Source: Chloracidobacterium sp. (GTDB lineage Bacteria; Acidobacteriota; Blastocatellia; Pyrinomonadales; Pyrinomonadaceae). Taken from it: a stretch of 64,000 nt of DNA. The notes beneath the pieces are model-generated. The model was not told the DNA's origin. It worked only from the letters and a program-made list of their open reading frames with translations, and ran no database searches. The position numbers were made by a program, and so were the translations under genes. The stretch spans positions 744,001-808,000 of the forward strand of contig JADJWM010000018.1 in the NCBI GenBank assembly GCA_016716365.1, written 5' to 3'. Shown here one piece after another: positions 49,572 through 58,271 of the stretch; the first letter of the stretch is position 1, and every line of letters starts with the position of its first letter.

Positions 49572-50054
49572 ATGAAGATCAAGTTTCTTTCGATATTGGT
49601 TGTTGCGACGGCAATTTTCGCCGCGGCATGCGGCAAGAGCGATGCTGACCTCCAGAAAGCGGTACAGGATAAACTCACCGCGGACGGCGTCACCGGCGTG
49701 ACCGTGGCCGTGAGCGGCGGTGTCGCAACGCTTACCGGCGAGGTCAAAGACATAACGGTCAAGAACAAAGCCGGAGATTCCGCCAAGGCTGTCGAAGGCA
49801 TCACCTCGGTAACGAATAACCTTACGACCAAGCCATTGCCGGTTGCCACGCCCGCCGCGGCCGACCCGGCTTTGACAGGCAAGATCACCGAAGACCTTAA
49901 GAAGGCCGGATGTACCGGGGCTTCGGTCTCGGTTGTCGGCGGAAAGGTCACCGTCACCGGCGAAGTTCCTTCCGCGAAATATGCAGAGTGCATCCAGGTC
50001 ATCCAACAGTCCGGCATCACCGGGATCGACAATCAGCTTAAGCGCGGCAGCTAA
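49572..50054 (+). CDS. Lipoprotein with two BON domains
   Basis: 160 residues. AGGAGGG at 49562-49568 fixes ATG 49572. The signal peptide ends at a lipobox AAAC (Cys20). Two BON domains follow: about 25-95 (LQKAVQDKLTADGVTGVTVAVSGG...VTNNL) and about 108-160 (KITEDLKKAGCTGASVSVVGGKVTVTGEV). BON domains bind phospholipid and are common in envelope-stress proteins. It is paired with a LysM protein 18 nt downstream. Confidence 0.9.
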   Translation: MKIKFLSILVVATAIFAAACGKSDADLQKAVQDKLTADGVTGVTVAVSGGVATLTGEVKDITVKNKAGDSAKAVEGITSVTNNLTTKPLPVATPAAADPALTGKITEDLKKAGCTGASVSVVGGKVTVTGEVPSAKYAECIQVIQQSGITGIDNQLKRGS

Positions 50055-50072
50055 ACAAGGAGGAGAAAGAAA

Positions 50073-50456
50073 ATGTCAGCACAGGAAAAATATCAGACGC
50101 TTCTTGAACTCGCTAACCAGAACGGAACGACATACGAGCTTAGCGAGGGTGATAATGGGACCTTGATCGTAACCGGTACTGCCCCGAGCGCCGAGGCGAA
50201 ACAGCAGCTTTGGGACGAATATGAGAGGATCGATCCCGAATTCCGGTCCGGGGACCTGATCCTCAACATACAGACGGCTGAGGCAGCGGCCGCCGGCGGC
50301 GGTATGCACACTTACACGGTCGTGTCGGGCGACAACCTGACGAAGATCGCGGGCAAATACGGGATCCAATGGAAAGCTATTTGGGACCACAACCGCGACA
50401 TCCTGAACCACCCGGACAAGATCTACCCCGGACAGGAATTGAAGATACCTATGTAA
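50073..50456 (+). CDS. LysM-domain protein
   Basis: 127 residues. A LysM domain occupies about 78-126 (HTYTVVSGDNLTKIAGKYG...PDKIYPGQELKIP), preceded by a BON-like N-terminal half (LIVTGTAPSAEAKQQLWDEYE). The arrangement matches the YgaU/Kbp-type BON-LysM protein that binds potassium in enterics. AAGGAGGAG precedes the start. No signal peptide, so it is probably cytoplasmic. Confidence 0.9.
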   Translation: MSAQEKYQTLLELANQNGTTYELSEGDNGTLIVTGTAPSAEAKQQLWDEYERIDPEFRSGDLILNIQTAEAAAAGGGMHTYTVVSGDNLTKIAGKYGIQWKAIWDHNRDILNHPDKIYPGQELKIPM

Positions 50457-50480
50457 TTGTCGGTGAAACCGATCTTGACT

Positions 50481-50515
50481 GGCCCGCCGTGCCATCTTCC
50501 GGCGGGCCTTATTTT
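50481..50515 (+). terminator. Intrinsic terminator between convergent genes
   Basis: GGCCCGCCG (50481-50489) pairs with CGGCGGGCC (50500-50508), followed by TTATTTTTT. It ends the LysM transcript; the T run also contains the stop codon of the convergent ArsR gene. Confidence 0.88.
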
Positions 50516-50835
50516 TTCTCAAGGTCGTTTTTCAGGACGGTCAACAATTCTACCGACGGCGAGGCGTATTTGTTTATCCAGCGGTCGTAGATCGCTCGGA
50601 GCGGGGCAACGTCGAGGTAATTCCATCGGTAACGGCCCTTCTTTTGGGCGATAACCAACCCCGCTTTTTCCAAAACTCCGAGATGCTGCATTACCGTGCA
50701 GCGGTCAAGCGGCCGAAGCTTTCTGCACAGGTCCCCCGTGGTCCGCGGGCCGTCCTTAAGAAGATCGAGCAGATCGCGGCGGCGGCGGTCGGCCAGCGCC
50801 TTAAATACAAGATCTTCTTTTTTTTCGCTTGACAT
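50509..50835 (-). CDS. ArsR/SmtB-family transcriptional repressor
   Basis: 108 residues with a winged helix: FKALADRRRRDLLDLLKDGPRTTGDLCRKL, recognition helix DRCTVMQHLGVLEKAGLV and the wing KKGRYRWNYLD. No metal-binding CxC is seen, so it belongs with the SdpR-like group rather than metal sensors. It is divergent from an AHSA1/SRPBCC gene, which is the usual partner of this ArsR subtype. A perfect inverted repeat overlaps its start codon and probably mediates autorepression. Confidence 0.92.
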   Translation of the reverse strand: MSSEKKEDLVFKALADRRRRDLLDLLKDGPRTTGDLCRKLRPLDRCTVMQHLGVLEKAGLVIAQKKGRYRWNYLDVAPLRAIYDRWINKYASPSVELLTVLKNDLEKK

Positions 50836-50853
50836 GTTATAAAAATATAACAT
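50834..50853. promoter_or_regulatory. Palindromic operator, probably for the ArsR regulator
   Basis: ATGTTATA (50834-50841) and TATAACAT (50846-50853) form a perfect 8-bp inverted repeat with a 4-nt AAAA spacer. It lies in the 56-bp divergent gap and overlaps the ArsR start codon. The base match is direct; assigning it to this regulator is inference. Confidence 0.75.
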
Positions 50854-50891
50854 ATACTCGGCGCCTAAATCAATCAAAGGAGCAAGCAGCC

Positions 50892-51332
50892 ATGGAACTA
50901 AAATTTCAGGTTCAGACAAAAATTCAGAAACCCGTCGAATTGGTTTTTGATGCGGTGTACGATCCGCGAAAGCTCGAACGATACTTTACGACGAAGCGGG
51001 CGAGCGCTCCTCTCGATCCGGGAACAACGGTGATTTGGGAATGGGACTATTGGCCGACAGCGTATGAGGTCCACGTCAAGGAGATGATAAAGGACGAACT
51101 TATCGTTTTCGAATGGCTTTCACACGACGGAGACACGATGACGCGCGTAGAGATGCGATTTGAGCCTATGGGCGAAAACGAAACGATGGTTTCGATACGC
51201 GAATCCGGCTGGAACGACGATGAGATCGGCCTGAAAAACTCGTACGACAATTGCGCAGGTTGGACGCAGATGAGTTGCAGCCTCAAGGCGTACCTTGAAT
51301 ACGACATCAATCTAACAAAAGGATTCTATTGA
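50892..51332 (+). CDS. SRPBCC/AHSA1-domain protein
   Basis: 146 residues. Typical AHSA1 features are an early KIQKPVELVFDAVYDPRKLERYF, a central TVIWEWDYWP, then VFEWLSHDGDTMTRVEMRF and the C-terminal GWTQMSCSLKAYLEY. The family binds hydrophobic ligands. AAGGAG precedes ATG 50892. It is divergently paired with the ArsR repressor, which probably controls it. Confidence 0.88.
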   Translation: MELKFQVQTKIQKPVELVFDAVYDPRKLERYFTTKRASAPLDPGTTVIWEWDYWPTAYEVHVKEMIKDELIVFEWLSHDGDTMTRVEMRFEPMGENETMVSIRESGWNDDEIGLKNSYDNCAGWTQMSCSLKAYLEYDINLTKGFY

Positions 51333-51381
51333 TCGCAAAACTCGATGGCGAGCCAATCTGTAATTTGATACATTTCAGGAA

Positions 51382-52980
51382 ATGTCTCTGACCACCGACT
51401 TTATCGTCATCGGGAGCGGTGTCGCCGGGCTGCGTGCCTCGATCGCCCTTGCCTCGACGGGGGCGCGTGTAACGATCCTGACGAAGGACAAGGCCCGCGA
51501 ATCGAATACCGAATATGCCCAAGGTGGCGTCGCGGTTGTGCTTTCAGAAGACGATGACGCGGAACTCCACGAGGGTGACACGCTTATTGCCGGGGCCGGC
51601 CTTTGTGACGAAGAGGCCGTCGAGATCCTCGTTAACGAAGGGTCCCGCTATATTCGCGAGTTGATCGACTGGGGGACCGAGTTCGACAAGGAGGGCGGAA
51701 AACTTGTCTTTACCCGCGAGGCGGCCCATTCGCGGCGGCGTATCCTTCATGCACACGGCGACTCGACCGGGGCAGAGTTTGTCCGCTCGCTGATCGCCCG
51801 TGCACGTCTTGAGCCGTCGATCAACCTCCTTCCTTTTGCCAATACTGAAAGTTTGATCGTGCAACACGGCCGCTGCATCGGCGTCCGGTATCTGGACCCG
51901 ATACTCCGCGCACCGCGTGAAGTGGTCGCCCGGGCCGTGATCCTGTGTACGGGCGGGGCCGGCCAGCTTTATCAGCATACGACAAACCCGCCGGTCGCGA
52001 CGGGCGATGGAATGGCGATGGCCTATTTTGCTGGTGCCGAGGTCGCCGATATGGAATTCGTCCAGTTCCACCCGACCGCGCTCAGCCTGGAAAATGCTCC
52101 GCGGTTCCTGCTTAGCGAAGCCATGCGGGGCGAGGGCGGGATCCTCCGCAACCTGCAGGGCGAGCGTTTTATGGGCCGGTACGACGAACGGCTCGAGCTT
52201 GCTCCACGGGACATCGTTTCCCGCTCGATCGTCGCTGAGATGAGACGGACCGGTTCGCGGCACGTTCTTCTGGATATGACCGGACTGGACGCAGCGTTTT
52301 TGAAAACTCGGTTTCCAAAGATCTATGAAACGTGTAGGGTTTACGGCCTGGATATCTCGAAGGACCAGCTTCCGGTATCTCCGGCCTCGCATTACTGCAT
52401 GGGCGGGGTGCGGACCGATCTTTGGGGCCGGAGCACGCTGCCGGGCCTTTATGCCGCCGGCGAAGTCACATGTACCGGCGTCCACGGGGCCAATCGATTG
52501 GCTTCGAATTCATTGCTTGAGGGGCTCGTTTTTGGGGCGAGGGCAGGGGAAGCGGCGGCGAAGGACAATGTAGAATTTCGAATTTCGAATTTCGAAGCAG
52601 GGAAATCGGAGAATGTATCTGCGGTAGGAGATCCGCGGCTAAGTATTTCGACGGCGGTCAAAAAACGGGTTAAGCGAGCCATGTGGGAACGGGTCGGCAT
52701 CCTGCGGGACGAGGAATCGCTGCAGCGTGCGATCACCGAGTTCGAGCAGATCGCGGCTTCGAACTTGAGCACGTCGTCGCGAAATTTCGTGACGTTGGCG
52801 CTGTTGATCGCCCGGGCGGCCCTTTGGCGGGAAGAGTCGCGCGGAGGCCATTACCGGACGGATTTTCCGGAGCCTTCGGAAGATTGGAAAGTTCATTCGA
52901 TCCAAAAATTGGGTGCCGAGATCCGCTCTGAGGAGAAGATCGATCCGTCAGGTGAAGCGGCTGCGACCCGCGCTCTATAG
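51382..52980 (+). CDS. nadB: L-aspartate oxidase
   Basis: First enzyme of NAD synthesis from aspartate; FAD-dependent, 532 residues. Seen: VIGSGVAGLRASIALA, ESNTEYAQGGVAV, AHSRRRILHAHGDSTG, CTGGAGQLYQHTTNP, EFVQFHPTAL and SPASHYCMGGVRTD, then GEVTCTGVHGANRLASNSLLEGLVFG. Oddity: residues 398-406 (VEFRISNFE) are encoded by three direct copies of a heptamer in the variable linker before the C-terminal domain. No nadA or nadC is adjacent. Its presence implies that kynurenine genes are not needed for NAD synthesis. Confidence 0.95.
   Translation: MSLTTDFIVIGSGVAGLRASIALASTGARVTILTKDKARESNTEYAQGGVAVVLSEDDDAELHEGDTLIAGAGLCDEEAVEILVNEGSRYIRELIDWGTEFDKEGGKLVFTREAAHSRRRILHAHGDSTGAEFVRSLIARARLEPSINLLPFANTESLIVQHGRCIGVRYLDPILRAPREVVARAVILCTGGAGQLYQHTTNPPVATGDGMAMAYFAGAEVADMEFVQFHPTALSLENAPRFLLSEAMRGEGGILRNLQGERFMGRYDERLELAPRDIVSRSIVAEMRRTGSRHVLLDMTGLDAAFLKTRFPKIYETCRVYGLDISKDQLPVSPASHYCMGGVRTDLWGRSTLPGLYAAGEVTCTGVHGANRLASNSLLEGLVFGARAGEAAAKDNVEFRISNFEAGKSENVSAVGDPRLSISTAVKKRVKRAMWERVGILRDEESLQRAITEFEQIAASNLSTSSRNFVTLALLIARAALWREESRGGHYRTDFPEPSEDWKVHSIQKLGAEIRSEEKIDPSGEAAATRAL
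52573..52600 (+). repeat. 7-nt tandem repeat inside nadB
   Basis: GAATTTC occurs three times in exact register (52573-52593) and continues as GAA and degenerate sevens for some 40 nt. The reading frame is kept. The unit resembles words of intergenic array C. Confidence 0.75.
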
Positions 52981-53071
52981 GTACCTGTTAGCAACCGCAT
53001 CGGACATAAAGCCTTTTTTGCGTTATAATTCAGGGAAAATCACCTTAGTTTTCCGAACCAGTGAATCGAAT

Positions 53072-54673
53072 ATGACTCAAAGCGCAACTACGCTTAATCT
53101 GGCGTCCATCGTCACACACCATGCAAAACTGGCCCCGCAAAAAGAGGCTGTGGTCTGGGGCGATGTGCGTATGACTTACGGCCAACTGGAAGCGATGGCT
53201 AACAAGGTGGCGAATGCCCTGACCGAGATGGGCATCGGCCATGGCGATAAAGTTGCCCTCAATTGTCCGAACCTGCCTTATTTTCCGATCGTTTATTACG
53301 GAATAATGAAGGCCGGCGCGGCGGTCGTCCCGATCTGCGTGCTGTTCACTCCGCGCGAGATCGCATACCAGCTGAAAGACTCGGATGCGAAGGCTTTTTT
53401 GCATTCGAAGGGCACCAACGAGCTTCCGATGGGTGCGGCGAGCAAGGCCGCATTCGACGAGGTCGATTCGTGCACAGATCTTGTGATCCTGCCCAAGGAG
53501 ATGATGGGGCCGTCGCCGTTTCCGGAGCATAAGACGCTAACCCAGTTGATCGCGACGCAGTCCGACAAGTTCGAGAATTATCCGACGGCTCCGGACGACA
53601 CGTGCGCGATCCTGTACACCTCTGGAACTACCGGCCAGCCGAAAGGCGCCGAATTGACCCACCTGAACCTATGGTCGAATATCGTGACGACGTACGGCAT
53701 TCACCTGCCGATGCTCGATTTTACGGATGGCGAGCAGAAGACGGTCCTGATCACGCTCCCGCTGTTTCACACGACCGGCCAAACGGTTCAGATGAACACG
53801 AACATCTACGGCGGGAACCGCGTTGTGCTTCTGCCTCGGTTCGATCCCAAGGCAACGCTAGAGACGCTTGTCCGCGAGAAGGTGAATTTCTGGGTCGGGG
53901 TGCCGACTATGTATTGGGCGTTGCTGAAGTATGTCGACGAGACCGGCTTTGACATAAGCCACATCAAAGACAGCATGAAGGTCTGCACGTCCGGCGGGGC
54001 ACCGATGCCCGTGGAGGTGATGAAGGCATTTCAGGACCGCTTTGAAGTGCGCGTCCTCGAGGGCTACGGGCTTTCCGAGACATCGCCGCTTGCTACCTTT
54101 AACCATTTCGAAAAGCCTTCGAAGCCGGGCACCGTTGGGCAGGCCATCTTCGGCGTGGAAGTTAAGTGTGTCGATGAGAACGACGTGGAAGTGCCTCGGG
54201 GCGAGCGGGGCGAGGTGGTTATCCGCGGGACCAACGTGATGAAGGGTTACTACAAGCGGCCCGAAGCGACGGCCGAGGCCTTCCGCAACGGGTGGTTCCA
54301 CTCGGGCGACATCGGGATCATGGACGACGAGGGCTATCTCGCGATCGTTGACCGCAAGAAGGACATGATCCTCCGCGGCGGTTATAACATCTATCCGCGT
54401 GAGTTGGAAGAGGTGATCATGACGCACCCGGCGATCTCGCTGGTCGCGGTCATCGGTGTTCCGGACGACAAGATGGGCGAAGAGGTGAAGGCGTTCCTGG
54501 TGCTGAAGGAAGGGGCACAGCTTTCTGATGCGGATTTCATCGACTGGTGCAAGACGCAGTTCGCGGCCAACAAGTATCCGCGCTATGTCGAGTTTCGAGA
54601 AGCCCTGCCGATCGGTAACACCGGAAAGATCTCGAAGCTGATGCTTCGCGCGGAATTGAAGAAAAGTGCGTAG
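53072..54673 (+). CDS. Long-chain acyl-CoA synthetase (AMP-binding)
   Basis: 533 residues. ANL-superfamily enzyme activating a carboxylic acid as acyl-AMP then acyl-CoA. Motifs: the P-loop-like LYTSGTTGQPKGAELTH, EGYGLSETSP, the ATP-binding WFHSGDIGIMDDEG, DRKKDMILRGGYNIYPRELEE and the terminal Lys in GNTGKISK. ATG 53072 starts the family-like sequence; the upstream open frame overlaps nadB. Fatty acids are the likeliest substrates but aromatic acids cannot be ruled out. Confidence 0.93.
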   Translation: MTQSATTLNLASIVTHHAKLAPQKEAVVWGDVRMTYGQLEAMANKVANALTEMGIGHGDKVALNCPNLPYFPIVYYGIMKAGAAVVPICVLFTPREIAYQLKDSDAKAFLHSKGTNELPMGAASKAAFDEVDSCTDLVILPKEMMGPSPFPEHKTLTQLIATQSDKFENYPTAPDDTCAILYTSGTTGQPKGAELTHLNLWSNIVTTYGIHLPMLDFTDGEQKTVLITLPLFHTTGQTVQMNTNIYGGNRVVLLPRFDPKATLETLVREKVNFWVGVPTMYWALLKYVDETGFDISHIKDSMKVCTSGGAPMPVEVMKAFQDRFEVRVLEGYGLSETSPLATFNHFEKPSKPGTVGQAIFGVEVKCVDENDVEVPRGERGEVVIRGTNVMKGYYKRPEATAEAFRNGWFHSGDIGIMDDEGYLAIVDRKKDMILRGGYNIYPRELEEVIMTHPAISLVAVIGVPDDKMGEEVKAFLVLKEGAQLSDADFIDWCKTQFAANKYPRYVEFREALPIGNTGKISKLMLRAELKKSA

Positions 54674-54785
54674 TTACGACGCCGCCTGGCCGGACGATCC
54701 GGGCGTCGAAGAAGCATCGGGTTCCGATGTTGATCCGAAAGTGCAGGAAGAACTAGTTGTCAAAGCGTTTCGAACAGAGGGATGA
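54666..54785 (+). CDS. Small acidic 39-residue protein, candidate
   Basis: A short frame from GTG 54666 overlaps the last codons of the synthetase and ends with a TGA that overlaps the cytochrome c ATG (ATGA at 54782-54785). Encoded residues include SYDAAWPDDPGVEEAS and KVQEELVVKAF. The tiling of start and stop signals on both sides suggests translational coupling and hence a real gene. No family is recognised, and the GTG lacks a strong Shine-Dalgarno. Confidence 0.42.
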   Translation: MRSYDAAWPDDPGVEEASGSDVDPKVQEELVVKAFRTEG

Positions 54786-55153
54786 CCCGATATTTGAGAA
54801 GTTTTAAGTTAGCGGTACTGATAATTTTTACGCTTGTTTGCCTGCTTTCATGCGGAGGCGGCGGGCGGAAGAATTTCGTGATCTCAGAAAGCAGGTCCTA
54901 CGAAGCGTCGCTTTTTCGACAAAACTGTGCTATTTGCCATGGCCCTGAAGCCGACGGGAAGACGCTTTCGGATGGAACACTTGTGCCGGGCCTTCGGCAG
55001 GGAGAATTCAAGTACCGGAGTGCGGGCGAGATCTACCGGCATATTTCAGAGGGCGGCAACGGGATGGTCCCTTTCCGTAACCAACTGACGGAGCGAGAGA
55101 TCAATATGCTGGTCGAGTTCGTGCAGAGCGACCTGCGGGGCGGGGTTCGCTGA
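54782..55153 (+). CDS. Monohaem cytochrome c lipoprotein
   Basis: 123 residues. Signal peptide with lipobox LLSC (Cys24). Haem-binding CAICH at 49-53; the likely distal Met is residue 95 in GGNGMVPF. The pattern (CHG...DGKTLSDGT...YRHISEGGNGMVPF...LVEFV) is a class I cytochrome c of the soluble electron-carrier type. It should face the periplasm. No oxidase genes lie nearby. Confidence 0.92.
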   Translation: MTRYLRSFKLAVLIIFTLVCLLSCGGGGRKNFVISESRSYEASLFRQNCAICHGPEADGKTLSDGTLVPGLRQGEFKYRSAGEIYRHISEGGNGMVPFRNQLTEREINMLVEFVQSDLRGGVR

Positions 55154-55169
55154 TGAGGCCGGGAAAGTT

Positions 55170-56071
55170 ATGAAGGTATTGATCACAGGTGCGACCGGTC
55201 TGATCGGAACGGCACTGCGAGATTCGTTCGAAGAGAAGGGGTACGAGATGCTCCTTGCTTCGCGAAGCGAGCCGAAAAGCGACTCGTACGTCCAATGGGA
55301 CAGTGACACCGGATTTGCCGATGAGGACCTGCCGCGGCTCGAAGGGCTCGATGCGGTCGTCCATCTTGCCGGTGAAAGCATCAGCGGTGGCCTGCGATGG
55401 ACCGAAGAGAAGAAGCGGGCAATTCGCGACAGCCGTGTATTCGGCACACGGACGATGATAGAGGCTTTTGCGAAGTTGGACGACAAGCCGGACGTTTTTG
55501 TCTCGGGTTCTGCCATCGGTTTTTACGGCGACCGTGGTGACGAAGAAATGACAGAGGCGAGCCCGGCTGGCGACACCTTTTTGTCCGAGGTCAGCAAGGA
55601 ATGGGAGGCCGAATCCCGTCGGGCGGAGGATATGGGCATCCGCACGGTCCTTCTGCGGACGGAATCGTCCTCTCAAAAGACGGAGGTGCACTTGCGGCGA
55701 TGCTCACCCCGTTCAAACTCGGCGCCGGCGGCGTGGTCGGCAGCGGTAAGCAGTGGATCAGCTGGGTGTCGCTGGATGACGTTGTCGGCATCATCAACTT
55801 TGCCATCGAGAACGAGAAGGTCCGCGGTGCGATCAATGCCGTGGCCCCGAATCCGGTGACCAATGAGGAATTCACAAAGACTCTCGGTTCGGTCCTTTCG
55901 CGGCCGACCATCCTCCCGCTGCCCGAATTCGCGGTCAACCTGGTCTTCGGCGAGATGGGCGATGCGCTGCTGCTCGATTCAACAAAAGTCCTTCCCAAAC
56001 GGCTGCAGGACGCGGGTTACGAATTCAAATTTACCGAACTTCGAAAGGCCCTCGAGCATGCGATCGAATAG
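55170..56071 (+). pseudogene. NAD(P)-dependent epimerase of the TIGR01777/YfcH type, one frameshift
   Basis: Frame one starts MKVLITGATGLIGTALRDSF and contains AVVHLAGESISGGLRWTEEKKR and GSAIGFYGDRGDE. Frame two continues with GIVLSKDGGALAAMLTPFKLGAGGVVGSG, WVSLDDVVGIINF and the C-terminal PLPEFAVNLVFGEMGDALLLDSTKVLPKRL. The junction near 55658-55662 reads CGGACGGAATC where RTGIVLS would need CGGACCGGAATC, i.e. one missing base. The length (902 nt) is one short of a multiple of three. Otherwise complete, about 300 residues. Confidence 0.85.
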
Positions 56072-56086
56072 ATCGATCTGACTATC

Positions 56087-56821
56087 TCACCTCTCGGTTT
56101 TATGGATAAGGACAGGCCTGCTCGGGGCGCAGTCTGACTCGAACGGTGCGATTTGAAGGTTTAAGAGATACTCCCCATCCTCGACCTCGTTCGGCACATA
56201 GATCAGTTCGGTGATGGTTGAATCAATGCGTGTTGCTTCGTTGATCTCGCAGCTTCCTTCTTCCACATTCCAAAAGATCCGATGATTAATTAGCTTGCCC
56301 TCGTCATAGATCCGGTCGATCGACGGGAGGTCGCAGAGAAGGTGTGACAAGCCGCGGCCGACGATCAGCCGCATCGCGTCCGGGCTGAAATATGGCGGGA
56401 TATTTTGTTCACCATATTCAGCCGTGAGTTTGCGGTCGTCATTCGGCATAGTTCGAACGATCAGTGCTTTAGTACCTGTTCCGGTTGCTGCAGCCTCCAT
56501 TTCGGACAAAGACGTTTCAACCGATCTCCGTGTGATCTCAAGATCGCCCGTTTTGGCCATTTTCAACGGTTCAACGGATATGAGATAAGCCGGGATGGTC
56601 ACATCCTGTAAGCAGTCGCGGACGGAGATCCGTTCGTTGGTAATATGGCCAACGCATTCCGTATGTGTGCCGTTACAGTGCGGGATGAACGTGTATCGTT
56701 CGAAATTTATGCTTGATCCAGTTCGCGTGTCGCCAAGAGGTTCGGAAGATGCAGAGGCCACGCCGAATGCGTTCGGCTGCGGCCCGTTGAACCTGAGTGG
56801 AATTGAGATGTCGATGACCAT
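56087..56821 (-). CDS. kynB: Cyclase-family hydrolase, probable kynurenine formamidase
   Basis: 244 residues. PF04199 metal-dependent cyclase/formamidase fold. The metal-binding motif reads HCNGTHTECVGH, a variant of the HxGTHxDxPxH seen in KynB. ATG 56821 (MVIDISIPLRF) is the family-like start. It lies 40 nt downstream of kmo and in the same operon, which is the main reason to call it kynurenine formamidase (N-formylkynurenine to kynurenine plus formate). The motif differs from classical KynB, so another cyclic amide or ester substrate is possible. Confidence 0.72.
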   Translation of the reverse strand: MVIDISIPLRFNGPQPNAFGVASASSEPLGDTRTGSSINFERYTFIPHCNGTHTECVGHITNERISVRDCLQDVTIPAYLISVEPLKMAKTGDLEITRRSVETSLSEMEAAATGTGTKALIVRTMPNDDRKLTAEYGEQNIPPYFSPDAMRLIVGRGLSHLLCDLPSIDRIYDEGKLINHRIFWNVEEGSCEINEATRIDSTITELIYVPNEVEDGEYLLNLQIAPFESDCAPSRPVLIHKTER

Positions 56822-56861
56822 TTTTGATAGTAGCTGTAATCGGCAAGCCGTAAGCAAGATG

Positions 56862-58235
56862 CTATGTCAGGGACAATTCTCGCATAACTTCGTCGAGGTT
56901 CAATTCACCTACACTATCGACCGCGGCGCAGATCTTCATCAAAAAAGCATCCTGGGCGTTGCCGCGACGCTGGGCCTCGGAATAGGGCATATCCTCGCGG
57001 AAAGTGACCATTGAATACTTCGAGAAGTAACCGGGAAATTGCTGTTCCAGCTTCGTTTCAAGTTCGCGTTTGCGTTGGAAAACCGGGTCGGCGACGCGGT
57101 CGCGCATCTCGTAGAAATTTTCCTCGGCAAGATCGGCGATCGCGTCGGTATTCACTTTTCTCAGCCCCCCGTATTCTTCGTAAACGGTCTGCCAGGTGAA
57201 AGGATCTGCCGGGGTAGAAAGTTGTTTTTCAATAAGCTGGTCCAAAACACGGACGTCTTCGAAAGCGCAATTCATGCCCTGACCATAAAATGGAACGACC
57301 GCATGGGCCGAGTCGCCGAGGAGCAAGACCTTGCCGTCGACGTTCCACGGCCAGCATTTGACCGTGCCGAGAAGGCCGGTCGGGTTGGCGAAGAAATCCT
57401 CGATTAGGGTCGGCATCAATGGGACGGCATCGGGAAATTCGCGGGTGAAGAAATCAATGACCGAGGCCTCGTCCGTAAGTCCATCGAAGGCGGGTTCAGG
57501 GGCACCCTCGTTCGCAAGGAAAAGCGTGCACGTGAAGCTGCCGTCGAAATTCGGCAAGGCGATCATCATGAATTTATGCCGCGGCCAAATGTGAAGGGCG
57601 TTTTTTTCGAGCAAGAAATCTCCGTTTTTGCCGGGCGGAATGTGCAGTTCCTTGTATCCATGATCGAGAAAGACGGAGGTTGAGGAGAAACCGGGCATCT
57701 GCGATTCCATCGCCTGACGAACGGGTGAACCGGCACCGTCTGTCGCGATCACCGTCTCAGGCAAGAGCAAAGAAGGAGACATACCCGACGCAGCGGAACC
57801 CTCAAATTGGACCTCGCCCGATTCCACGTCAAACCCCGTGCATCGCTCGTTGAAGTCGAATGTGACGTTGTCGTACTTGTCCGCCTCGTTCATCAGTGCG
57901 ATGTTCAGGCCGGAGCGGGAGATCGAATTTATGTATTCGCCTTTTCGACCGCTGTAGGGTAGTAGTTTTGTCGCGCCCGAACGGTCGTGGATCATCCGGC
58001 CAAACATCGGAACCGCCTCGGCAAGCATATACACATCCATTCCCACTTCGCGGAGTGCGGCGATACCGCGATCCGACAAGGCGAGATTTATTGACCGGCC
58101 GGCCTCAACGGCGTCCTTTCGCATGTCGCCGCGTGCCTCGTAAACGGAGACCTTAAAACCGCGGCGGGCCAGGTAAATTGAAAGGAGCGAGCCGGCGAGG
58201 CCCGCACCGATAATCGCGATATTTTGATCAGGCAT
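56862..58235 (-). CDS. kmo: Kynurenine 3-monooxygenase
   Basis: 457 residues. FAD-dependent aromatic hydroxylase converting kynurenine to 3-hydroxykynurenine. N-terminal IIGAGLAGSLLSIYLARRG, the family-typical EAGRSINLALSDRGIAALREVG, GATKLLPYSGRKGEYINSISR, ATDGAGSPVRQAM and the FAD motif LLLGDSAHAVVPFYGQGMNCAFEDV. The C-terminal helix usually anchors KMO in the membrane; here the tail is soluble-looking, as in bacterial KMO. It lies 36 nt after the formate dehydrogenase gene. Confidence 0.95.
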   Translation of the reverse strand: MPDQNIAIIGAGLAGSLLSIYLARRGFKVSVYEARGDMRKDAVEAGRSINLALSDRGIAALREVGMDVYMLAEAVPMFGRMIHDRSGATKLLPYSGRKGEYINSISRSGLNIALMNEADKYDNVTFDFNERCTGFDVESGEVQFEGSAASGMSPSLLLPETVIATDGAGSPVRQAMESQMPGFSSTSVFLDHGYKELHIPPGKNGDFLLEKNALHIWPRHKFMMIALPNFDGSFTCTLFLANEGAPEPAFDGLTDEASVIDFFTREFPDAVPLMPTLIEDFFANPTGLLGTVKCWPWNVDGKVLLLGDSAHAVVPFYGQGMNCAFEDVRVLDQLIEKQLSTPADPFTWQTVYEEYGGLRKVNTDAIADLAEENFYEMRDRVADPVFQRKRELETKLEQQFPGYFSKYSMVTFREDMPYSEAQRRGNAQDAFLMKICAAVDSVGELNLDEVMRELSLT

Positions 58236-58271
58236 CGAGGATACGGCCGGTTTCAGATCCCATCAGGTTAT

